Shown in pieces: positions 1 to 6,965 of a stretch of 13,606 nt of DNA (position 1 is the stretch's first letter; the number at the start of each line of letters is the position of its first letter). Source of the DNA: Clostridia bacterium. GTDB lineage: Bacteria; Bacillota; Peptococcia; DRI-13; DTU073. The stretch is taken from positions 1-13,606 of the forward strand of contig DUTO01000081.1 of NCBI GenBank assembly GCA_012842035.1, in the 5' to 3' direction. The notes beneath the pieces are model-generated. The model had not been told where the DNA came from and made no database searches. It saw only the letters and a list, made by a program, of their open reading frames with translations. Position numbers and translations under genes: made by a program.

Positions 1-123
1 AAAAGATTTTTCTTGTAACTCGACTATAATTTCACTGATTTCTTCCGGCTCTAAACCTCTTGCCTCCGGGAGTTTATTTTCTTGGCATTGCACTTCCTTA
101 AATTTGTTTCTGTAGTCCGGCAA
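1..123 (-). CDS. rlmN: Probable 23S rRNA (A2503-C2)/tRNA methyltransferase RlmN, N-terminal fragment
   Basis: An open frame runs off the left edge directly after rsmB. Only about 41 residues are visible, ending ...GLEPEEISEIIVELQEKSF. This resembles the N-terminal RlmN segment (a leucine/glutamate-rich helix before the F-R-A motif), but the radical-SAM CxxxCxxC core lies outside the window, so the call rests mainly on position: rsmB is followed by rlmN in B. subtilis and many Firmicutes. RlmN is a radical-SAM enzyme methylating A2503 of 23S rRNA and A37 of some tRNAs. The start is unsettled. TTG at 123 has a GGAGGG eight bases upstream, inside the rsmB end, and would overlap rsmB by 26 bases. 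GTG at 93 has AAGGA far too close. ATG at 144 has no visible Shine-Dalgarno. I chose TTG 123. Confidence 0.6.
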   Translation of the reverse strand, partial: MPDYRNKFKEVQCQENKLPEARGLEPEEISEIIVELQEKSF

Positions 124-1450
124 TAAAAAAGCCCTCCATTTCATCGTGAAAAGGTAAAAACTGCCTTTGACCTCTTTTTAATTCTTCTTTTTCTTCCTCT
201 GTCGATGGTTGATAAGGAAGAGATGGTGTTAAATCGAAACTAACGATATCCGGATAAGTAGCCGTAAACTTCTCGATAACCTCAACATTCTCTTCCGGTT
301 CAGTAGTACAGGTACTATAAACAAGTCTACCCCCCGGGGCTAAAAGAGGATAGACACCGGCTAAAATTTGTGTCTGTAATTTGGCCAATTCTTTTATTTC
401 TTTTTCCTCTTTACGCCAACGGGCATCAGGTCTTCTTCTTAACACACCCAAACCTGAACAAGGGGCATCGACAAGCACTAACTCATATTGACCTTGCAAT
501 TTCTCGGCAATCCTTGTCGCATCAAGTAGCTGTGTTTCAATTATCTTAATCCCTAATCTCTCTGCATTTTCAATAATCAAGTGTTTCCGATGTTCATGCA
601 CATCACAAGCTATAATTTTGCCCTCATTTTTCATTAATTGAGCCAAATGAGTAGTTTTACCACCCGGACCAGCACAGACATCTAAAACTGTTTGCTGAGG
701 CTTAGGAGCAAGGACATGGGCTACCAACATCGAACTTTCATCTTGGATTGTAAACAAACCTGCTTGAAAACTGGGCAAAGACACCAAAGGAGGTGCCCCT
801 TGTAACCGAATCCCCTCTGGCACCCGTAAGCTCGGTGTAGCCACACATCCTTCTTTTTGCAATCTGACCAGCAGTTCTGTGCGGGAACATTTTAACGTAT
901 TTGTTCTAATCCATAATTCGGCCGGAGTATTGTTATATTCACATAAGTTTATTGTCTTTTCCCAGCCATATCGTTTTAACCAACGCCTGAGCATCCACTG
1001 CGGATGAGAATAAATAACTTCTAAATACTCAAGAGGGCTTTTTTGGGCATCAGGCCAAACAACTTTTCCCGGATGACGCAAATAATTGCGCAAAACACCA
1101 TTAATTAAAGAAGCAACTCCGGTATGATAATATTTTTTAGCCAACTTAACCGCCTCATTGGTAACCGCAAAAGGCGGTATTTTATCCAGAAAAAGAAGCT
1201 GGTAAAAAGAAAGGCGCAACAAGATACGAGGGCCTATTTCCAGCTTCTCCACTTTTTTTACCAACTGTTTAATTAGCCAATCCAAGCGAGCACGATATTT
1301 AACTGTACCGTAAACAAGCTCTGTAATTAAGCCGCGATCTAAAGAAGTAAGGTCTGCCGCCTCGTGCAAAGTTTGCTTTAAAATTAAGTTAGCATAAGCA
1401 CCATCTTCTATCTTTAATAAGATGCGAAAAGCAACCTCTCTATCTTTCAT
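98..1450 (-). CDS. rsmB: 16S rRNA (cytosine-967 C5)-methyltransferase RsmB
   Basis: Cytosolic SAM-dependent enzyme that makes m5C967 in 16S rRNA. The 450 residues are full length for the family. Residues about 1-130 form the NusB-like RNA-binding domain (DREVAFRIL start, LDRGLITELVYGTV near 37-50). The Rossmann methyltransferase domain follows, with the SAM loop DVCAGPGGKT at 257-266, the VDAPCSG motif at 327-333 (C331) and the YSTCT motif at 378-382, whose C381 is the expected catalytic nucleophile. The protein ends with the usual GFFIA signature. ATG start at 1450 overlaps the TAA stop of the upstream peptidase gene by one base (TAATG), with AGGAG about ten bases upstream inside that gene, so translational coupling is likely. 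All family motifs are intact. Confidence 0.97.
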   Translation of the reverse strand: MKDREVAFRILLKIEDGAYANLILKQTLHEAADLTSLDRGLITELVYGTVKYRARLDWLIKQLVKKVEKLEIGPRILLRLSFYQLLFLDKIPPFAVTNEAVKLAKKYYHTGVASLINGVLRNYLRHPGKVVWPDAQKSPLEYLEVIYSHPQWMLRRWLKRYGWEKTINLCEYNNTPAELWIRTNTLKCSRTELLVRLQKEGCVATPSLRVPEGIRLQGAPPLVSLPSFQAGLFTIQDESSMLVAHVLAPKPQQTVLDVCAGPGGKTTHLAQLMKNEGKIIACDVHEHRKHLIIENAERLGIKIIETQLLDATRIAEKLQGQYELVLVDAPCSGLGVLRRRPDARWRKEEKEIKELAKLQTQILAGVYPLLAPGGRLVYSTCTTEPEENVEVIEKFTATYPDIVSFDLTPSLPYQPSTEEEKEELKRGQRQFLPFHDEMEGFFIAGLQKQI

Positions 1451-2148
1451 TAATCTCGGTCTCCTAAAGCACCTGAAATTACTAGCAAACGTAAAAACTG
1501 CAGTAAACTGACGACAAGGGCCGCTACATAGGTTAAGGCCGCTGCTTTTAGTACTTTTTTAGTACCGCTCACCTCAGGTGGTGCAATAAAATTATAACCT
1601 TCCAAAAGAGCAATCGCGCGCCGCGAAGCATTAAATTCAACAGGTAAAGTTACCACCTGAAACAGAACGGCCAAAGCAAAAAACCAGAGACCAAGTTTGA
1701 TTAAAGAAGCAAACCTAAAAAGAAACCCTATGAAAAAAAGAGGAAGGGCCATTGTCGTCCCAAAATTCACTACAGGTACAAGCCCATTACGAATATTCAA
1801 AGGCAGATAACTGGTCGCATGCTGTAGGGCATGCCCCGTTTCATGAGCCGCTACACCTAAAGAAGCCAAAGAGGTTCCCCGGTAAACCTCAGGTGAAAGA
1901 CGCAATACTTGCCCTCTGGGGTCATAATGGTCCGTTAATTCACCGGCAATCATTTCTACAACAACATGTTCTAAACCTTGTTCCCGCAAAATTTCTCTTG
2001 CTACATAAGCCCCGGTTACACCTTGTTGTGCCGGTACCCGTAAAAAACGCGCAAAAGTAAATTTTACTTTAGCTTGGGCATACAAAGCCAACAACAAGCC
2101 GGGAATAACGATCAGCATTGTGGGATCAAAAAAAGGATAAAAATACAT
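1450..2148 (-). CDS. YugP-type membrane zinc metallopeptidase (Zn_peptidase_2 family)
   Basis: 232-residue integral membrane protein with the zinc-protease signature HETGH at 102-106 and, about 65 residues later, VEFNASRRA (E171), a plausible third ligand as in families that pair HExxH with a downstream Glu. Hydrophobic segments lie near 9-24, 120-145, 150-172 and 200-225, so the active site probably sits at the membrane surface. This matches the B. subtilis YugP family, whose substrate is not established. ATG start has an excellent AGGAGGTG seven bases upstream. The gene sits between DUF116 (22-base gap) and rsmB (one-base overlap), an insertion relative to the B. subtilis fmt-rsmB order. 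A role in membrane protein quality control is only inference. Confidence 0.9.
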   Translation of the reverse strand: MYFYPFFDPTMLIVIPGLLLALYAQAKVKFTFARFLRVPAQQGVTGAYVAREILREQGLEHVVVEMIAGELTDHYDPRGQVLRLSPEVYRGTSLASLGVAAHETGHALQHATSYLPLNIRNGLVPVVNFGTTMALPLFFIGFLFRFASLIKLGLWFFALAVLFQVVTLPVEFNASRRAIALLEGYNFIAPPEVSGTKKVLKAAALTYVAALVVSLLQFLRLLVISGALGDRD

Positions 2149-2170
2149 AAGTTACACCTCCTAAGAAATA

Positions 2171-2977
2171 TTAAACCGGTTTTTCCGGCTGGAAATCTTT
2201 TTGAAAATTCCGCACTGCTACTTCTACTTTTACTAAATCTACCCTTGTATTAGCACAAGGGCCTTCGGGTCGTTCATTAATGATCCCGATAACGGGCAAC
2301 CCCTCCACATCTTGTATCCCACTCGTTAAATCTCTTTCACACGCAATCGCTACTACTGCTTGCGGGCGATATTCTTTGATGACCTTACGAGCCATTGTTC
2401 CTCCGGTAACTACTTCTAAATGGGCCCCCGTTTTTTGCGCGACATTGATTAAGTCCATAATTAAACATTGGCCACATCTTTTACAATTATCTACATTTAT
2501 GGTTATTTTATGAGGACAATGAACCCACTGTAAACAATGGGGGGCTAAAATCATTACTTTTTTATATGCTTTGACCTTAATCTGCGTTCTTACTAACTGA
2601 TTAGAAACTTGAATATAAGAGTTTTTAATCTTTTCTTCAGCTAAACCAAACCACTTTCCTATACGCATGGCTAAAGGAAAAAGGACATTAGTTGCTGTAC
2701 GCATCACACTTTGCAAAGGAAGAATCTCTTTAGAACGCCATAAACTCCAAATCAGTCCTAATAACCCTACTGATAAAAGAGTAAAGAAAATTAAAGCGAT
2801 GGCTATAACTATAGTTAAGATAATTTTATTTAAATAAAAGGCGCGCCGCGAAACCAGCCACCAAGCAAAAGCAACTATAGCCACTAAAAACAAAAGGCTA
2901 CAAAGCAGTAAGCTTACAAATATTCTTTTTTTAACATTTTGTTCCGAGTCATTATTTTTCCGGATTATTGAAGACAT
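2171..2977 (-). CDS. DUF116 family membrane-anchored cysteine-rich protein
   Basis: Protein of unknown function; I recognise the DUF116 family by its cysteine pattern. Using ATG 2977 it has 268 residues. Two hydrophobic helices lie at about 18-42 and 51-79. A soluble part follows with PHCLQWVHC (C148, C154), CKRCGQC (C165, C168, C171), IACERDLTSG (C213) and EGPCANT (C241). The clustered cysteines suggest a metal or Fe-S site; this is inference. The frame is open farther upstream (to 3088), but that would overlap fmt by 137 bases, and the predicted extra residues look like an out-of-frame reading of fmt. ATG 2977 has GAGGTGGGAG directly before it, inside the last codons of fmt, giving a 26-base overlap and probable translational coupling with fmt. 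Both topology and partner are unknown. Confidence 0.85.
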   Translation of the reverse strand: MSSIIRKNNDSEQNVKKRIFVSLLLCSLLFLVAIVAFAWWLVSRRAFYLNKIILTIVIAIALIFFTLLSVGLLGLIWSLWRSKEILPLQSVMRTATNVLFPLAMRIGKWFGLAEEKIKNSYIQVSNQLVRTQIKVKAYKKVMILAPHCLQWVHCPHKITINVDNCKRCGQCLIMDLINVAQKTGAHLEVVTGGTMARKVIKEYRPQAVVAIACERDLTSGIQDVEGLPVIGIINERPEGPCANTRVDLVKVEVAVRNFQKDFQPEKPV

Positions 2978-3899
2978 CTCCCACCTCAAGATGATAGCCA
3001 TTAATAAAACTAGCGGCTGACATTGTTTTTTTACCTGCAGGCTGTACTTGTTTAACCAAAAGAGTTCCTTGACCCGTTTGCACAACAAATCCTTGTCCTT
3101 TTACTAAACGCAACACCGTACCTGGAACTGCTTTTTGATTTTCACAAACATAAATCTCGCTTCCTTTAATTTTTAAAGGTTTCTGACGAAAGATAGTATA
3201 GGTGCCCGGCTCGGGAACTAACCCTCTAATTTGATGATAAATCATTTCGGCCGAATTTGCCCAATTAATTTTTTCATCGTCTTTTTTAAGGGGCGGAGCA
3301 TAACTAGACTCTTCCTCTTTTTGTGGACGTGGCACTATTTCCCCGGCTACCCAAAGAGGAAGCGTTTTAATTAACAATTCAGCACCCTTGTTTGCTAAGT
3401 GGTCATGCAACTGACTAAAAGTATAGTCAACGGGAATTTCCACCTCGGCTTGAGTTAAAATATCGCCTGTATCTAAACCTTGCTCCATTAACATAATCGT
3501 TACTCCCGTTTTTTTCTCTCCGGCCATTAAAGCGCGCTGCAGAGGAGCAGCCCCTCGATAACGAGGCAGTAAAGAAGCATGAACATTAAGGCAACCATAC
3601 TTAGGCAACGTGAGAATTGCTTCTGGTAAAATTTGCCCAAAAGCAGCTACGATAATTAAATCAGGCTTAAGTTCCTGCAAAGTTTTAATAAAATCCGGTT
3701 CTTTAACTCGGCAAGGTTGCAGTACCTCCAACCCCATTTCTAAAGCTTTTTTCTTTACCGGAGAAAAACTTACTTTACGACCGCGCCCCCTCACCCGATC
3801 AGGTTGAGTAACAACAGCTACGAGGTCATGGTCGGTTTGCGCCAGTTTTTCCAAAACAGGTAAGGCAAAGTCCGGAGTTCCCATAAATATTATTTGCAT
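2952..3899 (-). CDS. fmt: Methionyl-tRNA formyltransferase
   Basis: Formylates initiator Met-tRNA using 10-formyltetrahydrofolate in the cytosol. The 315 residues match the family. The N-terminal formyltransferase domain opens with IIFMGTPDFALPVL and carries the catalytic triad in LNVHASLLPRYRG (N105, H107) and GLDTGD (D143), which align with E. coli N106, H108 and D144. The C-terminal tRNA-binding beta domain covers roughly 205-310. ATG start six bases after the def stop has a GGTGGAG about nine bases upstream, inside def. The pair def-fmt is a near-universal bacterial arrangement. The 3' end also encodes the start of the DUF116 gene in another frame. Confidence 0.98.
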   Translation of the reverse strand: MQIIFMGTPDFALPVLEKLAQTDHDLVAVVTQPDRVRGRGRKVSFSPVKKKALEMGLEVLQPCRVKEPDFIKTLQELKPDLIIVAAFGQILPEAILTLPKYGCLNVHASLLPRYRGAAPLQRALMAGEKKTGVTIMLMEQGLDTGDILTQAEVEIPVDYTFSQLHDHLANKGAELLIKTLPLWVAGEIVPRPQKEEESSYAPPLKKDDEKINWANSAEMIYHQIRGLVPEPGTYTIFRQKPLKIKGSEIYVCENQKAVPGTVLRLVKGQGFVVQTGQGTLLVKQVQPAGKKTMSAASFINGYHLEVGDVFNNPEK

Positions 3900-3905
3900 T
3901 ATTCT

Positions 3906-4364
3906 TCACTCCACCGACTGAATATTTTTGGTTCTATCCACAAAAAGAATGCCCTTTAAGTGATCTATTTCATGCTGAAAAACCCTGGCCAAAAGCCCTG
4001 TCGCCAATATTTCCATCTCTTTGCCCCGGCGATTAAGAGCCCTAACCAAAACCCTTTCCGCCCGTTCTACATCACCAATTAAACCAGGAACACTTAAACA
4101 GCCTTCACTGTCAGTTGCCAAACCTGTGGCCTCGACAATTTCCGGATTAATTAATTCATATAATTCGTCATCAAGGTCAACCACAATCGCGCATTTGGAA
4201 ACACCGATTTGAGGAGCGGCCAAACCTACCCCTATCTCCGTGGCAGCTAAAGTATCTTTTAAATTATCCAACAGCTTCTCAATCTGTGGTGTAATTTCTT
4301 TTATTTTTTTAGCCTGTTGACGCAAAACCTCATCACCAATTTCTACAATTTGATAAACAGCCAT
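3906..4364 (-). CDS. def: Peptide deformylase
   Basis: Metalloenzyme that removes the N-formyl group from nascent proteins, acting at the ribosome exit. The 152 residues carry all three family motifs: GVGLAAPQIG at 45-54, EGCLS at 87-91 (metal-ligand C89) and HEIDH at 131-135 (two His ligands and the catalytic Glu). The Cys in motif 2 and the compact C-terminus identify an active deformylase rather than a degenerate homologue. ATG start is supported by AGGAGG seven bases upstream, in the 22-base gap after priA. It reverses the reaction product of the neighbouring Fmt, so the pairing is functional as well as positional. Confidence 0.98.
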   Translation of the reverse strand: MAVYQIVEIGDEVLRQQAKKIKEITPQIEKLLDNLKDTLAATEIGVGLAAPQIGVSKCAIVVDLDDELYELINPEIVEATGLATDSEGCLSVPGLIGDVERAERVLVRALNRRGKEMEILATGLLARVFQHEIDHLKGILFVDRTKNIQSVE

Positions 4365-4386
4365 CCTCTTTCCTCCTCATTACTAC

Positions 4387-6813
4387 TTATAATAAATTTT
4401 GCGGTTCAATATCAATGATGGTACGCGGCTCTCCGCTGTTTTTTAAATCTTTTTCCCTCACCTGCCGTGTTAAATATTGTAACACCTTTAATTGTTTACT
4501 TTTGATAATTAGATGATAACGAAATCTCTTTTTCAAAAAACCAATGGGGGCCGGCCCCGAACCCAGAAACTCTACTTTTTCTTTTAATTTTAGACATTCA
4601 TTTTCCAAAAATGCTTGCCAACTTTGTATTCTTTGCCTAACTTGTCTTTCATTATAACCACTGACCATAATCCGCGCCAAGTAAAGAAAAGGAGGATACT
4701 GTAAAACTTCACGATTAGCTATTTCTTGTCCATAAAACTCTTCATAATCTTGCCTTACTACCGCAGAAAAAAGGTAATGTTCAGGGTCATAAGTTTGAAT
4801 TAATACTTTCCCTGCTTTTTCACCTCTCCCTGCCCTTCCCGCTACTTGAGTCATCAATTGATAAGCTCGTTCTCCCGCCTGATAATCAGGCATGTTTAAA
4901 AAAAAGTCGGGATTAACCACTCCTACTAAAGTAACTTCAGGAAAATCCAACCCCTTAGCAATCATCTGGGTACCAATCAGTACCTGAGCCTTACCTTCCT
5001 GAAATTCTTTAACCATCCGCATATGACTATCTTTCTGCTGTGTTGTATCGGTATCCATACGTAAAAAAGGAACGCCGGGAAAAAGTCTAGCAAATTCTGT
5101 GGCTACACGTTCTGTTCCTGTACCATAATAACGTACATAAGAACTACCACAAAAAGAACAACTCTTAGGCAAAGAACGCTGAAAATGGCAATAATGACAA
5201 ACCAGCCTTCCCTTAGAACGATGATAAATTAAGGTAATACTACAATGAGGACAAGTTAGAGGCTTACCACATTCACGACACATTACATAGGTATGAAAAC
5301 CCCTCCTATTCATGAACAGAAGTGCCTGCTCACCTGCGGTGATCACGCTACGTAAAGATTCGAGGAGTTTTCGACTAAAAATACTTCTGTTTCCGACCCG
5401 TAATTCTTTTTTCAAATCAATAATTTCTATTTGGGGCAAAGGGCGAGCGGCGACACGTTGCGGTAATTTTAAAAGGCCATATCTGCCTTTTTTCGCTAAA
5501 TAAAAAGAACGCAACGAAGGAGTTGCGGATCCCATAATTAAAATAGCTCCTAATAACTCTGCCAGCTTTTCAGCGACTCGCCTAGCATCATAACGAGGAT
5601 CCGGTTCATTCTGCTTATAAGTATTTTCGTGTTCTTCATCAATAATAATTAAACCTAAATCAGTAAAAGGAGCAAATACGGCTGAACGAGGTCCCAAAAC
5701 AACTTTGGCTCTGCCTTCTCTAATTTTCATCCATTGGTCATATCTTTCTCCTGCCGATAAAGCACTATGCAAAACAACAACTTCCTCCCCAAAAACTTCG
5801 GCTAAAAGCGAAACAATCTGAGGAGTTAAAGAAATTTCCGGAACTAAATATAAAACCTGCTTACCTTGGGCTAAAATTTCTTTCATCACCCGTAAATATA
5901 CTTCTGTTTTCCCACTTCCCGTAATCCCAAAAAGCAGCCATTTCTTTTTTCCTGCCTCAGTCTGAAGATTATTACTAATAATTTCACAAACGCGTTTTTG
6001 GTCAAGATTTAAAACTTCTGGTCGTGCACTCTGTAATTTTTCCTGTAAAGGACTTCTTTCTACTTTTTGCTTACATACTTCAATTAAATTCTTCTCATAC
6101 AATCCTTGTAAAGCTGTGCGGCTATAAGTCCCTTTAGCTTTTAAATCATCACGAGAATGGGGTGCTTCTTTTAATAATTTAAGGATTTCCCTTTGTCGCG
6201 GAGCCCTACTCAGTACCTTCTCGACATCTTCACACCCTTCTTTTATCCGAAAAACCACCTTTTCCTTATGAGTCACCTGAGGCACGAACACTTTTTCAAA
6301 TCGTATAAATTTATTTTCGATTAAATAGGCTAATTCCTTTTGCACAGGTTGTTGTAATTTTTGTCTGATTTCGCGACTGGTTAAACCTTGCCCTAAATTA
6401 GCCCTTAATACTTTAAGTATTTTTTTTTCTTTTTCTTGCAAAAGCAATTCCCGTGCCGGAAAAGAAGTTTCGGCAAAATAAACTATTTTTTCCTTCATTC
6501 TTACAGGAGGAGGAATAAACAGTTGCAATGCTTTGTTCAAAGAACAAACATAATAATCAGCAAGCCAATGAGCTAATTTAAACCCACAACCGGTAACCAC
6601 GGGTTCACGCACTAAAACTTGTTTAATATTTCTTAGTCCCCTTAAATTCGGTTTATCCTGAAATATAGTAAGAGCCAAACCTTTATAACTTCTTTGTCTT
6701 ACCGGCACCGAAACTAAAGAACCAACCTCCACTTTCAGCTCCGGAGGGATACGATAAGTGAAAATTTGATCAAAATTGCTAGGTGTTCCCATAATCAAAA
6801 CATCAACGTACAT
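4387..6813 (-). CDS. priA: Primosomal replication-restart helicase PriA
   Basis: 3'-5' superfamily 2 DNA helicase that recognises stalled forks and reloads the replisome. Positions below count from the upstream ATG at 6819. The N-terminal 3'-end-binding domain covers about 1-105, then a winged-helix region. Walker A GITGSGKT is at 298-305, DEEH at 394-397, GSATPS at 430-435. Eight zinc-binding cysteines occur as four pairs (514/517, 523/526, 541/544, 554/557). Motif V is IGTQMIAKGLDFP and motif VI QVAGRAGRG (658-666). Of two in-frame ATGs, 6813 has AAGGAG eight bases upstream, while 6819 leaves only two bases, so I chose 6813 (808 residues, MYVDVLIMG). It is the first gene after the only clear promoter here. 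An A9 run in the mRNA lies at 6420-6428. Confidence 0.97.
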   Translation of the reverse strand: MYVDVLIMGTPSNFDQIFTYRIPPELKVEVGSLVSVPVRQRSYKGLALTIFQDKPNLRGLRNIKQVLVREPVVTGCGFKLAHWLADYYVCSLNKALQLFIPPPVRMKEKIVYFAETSFPARELLLQEKEKKILKVLRANLGQGLTSREIRQKLQQPVQKELAYLIENKFIRFEKVFVPQVTHKEKVVFRIKEGCEDVEKVLSRAPRQREILKLLKEAPHSRDDLKAKGTYSRTALQGLYEKNLIEVCKQKVERSPLQEKLQSARPEVLNLDQKRVCEIISNNLQTEAGKKKWLLFGITGSGKTEVYLRVMKEILAQGKQVLYLVPEISLTPQIVSLLAEVFGEEVVVLHSALSAGERYDQWMKIREGRAKVVLGPRSAVFAPFTDLGLIIIDEEHENTYKQNEPDPRYDARRVAEKLAELLGAILIMGSATPSLRSFYLAKKGRYGLLKLPQRVAARPLPQIEIIDLKKELRVGNRSIFSRKLLESLRSVITAGEQALLFMNRRGFHTYVMCRECGKPLTCPHCSITLIYHRSKGRLVCHYCHFQRSLPKSCSFCGSSYVRYYGTGTERVATEFARLFPGVPFLRMDTDTTQQKDSHMRMVKEFQEGKAQVLIGTQMIAKGLDFPEVTLVGVVNPDFFLNMPDYQAGERAYQLMTQVAGRAGRGEKAGKVLIQTYDPEHYLFSAVVRQDYEEFYGQEIANREVLQYPPFLYLARIMVSGYNERQVRQRIQSWQAFLENECLKLKEKVEFLGSGPAPIGFLKKRFRYHLIIKSKQLKVLQYLTRQVREKDLKNSGEPRTIIDIEPQNLL

Positions 6814-6838
6814 TACCATTACTCCTTAAACAATCGAC

Positions 6839-6874
6839 TGACCTTATTATATCAAACGAAGCACAAAACGGGAA
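6839..6874 (-). promoter_or_regulatory. Probable sigma-A promoter for priA operon (extended -10)
   Basis: On the minus strand a perfect TATAAT lies at 6851-6846, preceded by TG at the extended -10 position (TGATATAAT, 6854-6846). Seventeen bases upstream the -35 position reads TTCCCG, a poor match to TTGACA, as often seen with extended -10 promoters. Transcription would start near 6839-6840, giving a short leader of about 26 bases before ATG 6813. The site lies in the widest gap of the window. Likely it gives priA-def-fmt-rsmB-rlmN expression independent of the upstream operon. Called from sequence pattern only. Confidence 0.65.
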
Positions 6875-6902
6875 ATGACACAGTATTTTTTCACAATTAT
6901 CG

Positions 6903-6930
6903 TTGCCAAAATAATTTTAAATCCTGGCAA
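6903..6930. other. Dyad TTGCCA-N16-TGGCAA between metK and priA
   Basis: Six-base perfect inverted repeat with a 16-base AT-rich centre that itself contains the short palindrome AAAATAATTTT. It lies 35 bases after the metK stop and about 30 bases upstream of the -35 region of the priA promoter. No U-run follows on the minus strand, so an intrinsic terminator is unlikely. It could be a protein-binding site or a weak mRNA 3'-end stem for metK, or chance. Confidence 0.25.
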
Positions 6931-6965
6931 GACTTTCCCTGCAAATAAATTTTATTAACCTCACA

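Noticed and set aside
1752..2060. 102-codon plus-strand open frame antisense to the Zn peptidase gene
   Set aside because: It mirrors a conserved coding region, no ribosome binding site or domain is evident, and the opposite frame carries the HETGH protease motif.
2978..3088. Longer N-terminus for the DUF116 protein
   Set aside because: It would overlap fmt by 137 bases in another frame, and the extra residues do not resemble a signal or domain; ATG 2977 has its own GAGGTG site.
5238..5300. Cysteine-rich zinc segment as a separate zinc-finger gene
   Set aside because: The cysteine pairs belong to the standard PriA zinc-binding region within an uninterrupted frame.
6820..6965. Intrinsic terminator or riboswitch between metK and priA
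   Set aside because: The only stem (6903-6930) is not followed by a U-run, and there is no T-box or S-box-like core; the gap is better explained by a promoter.
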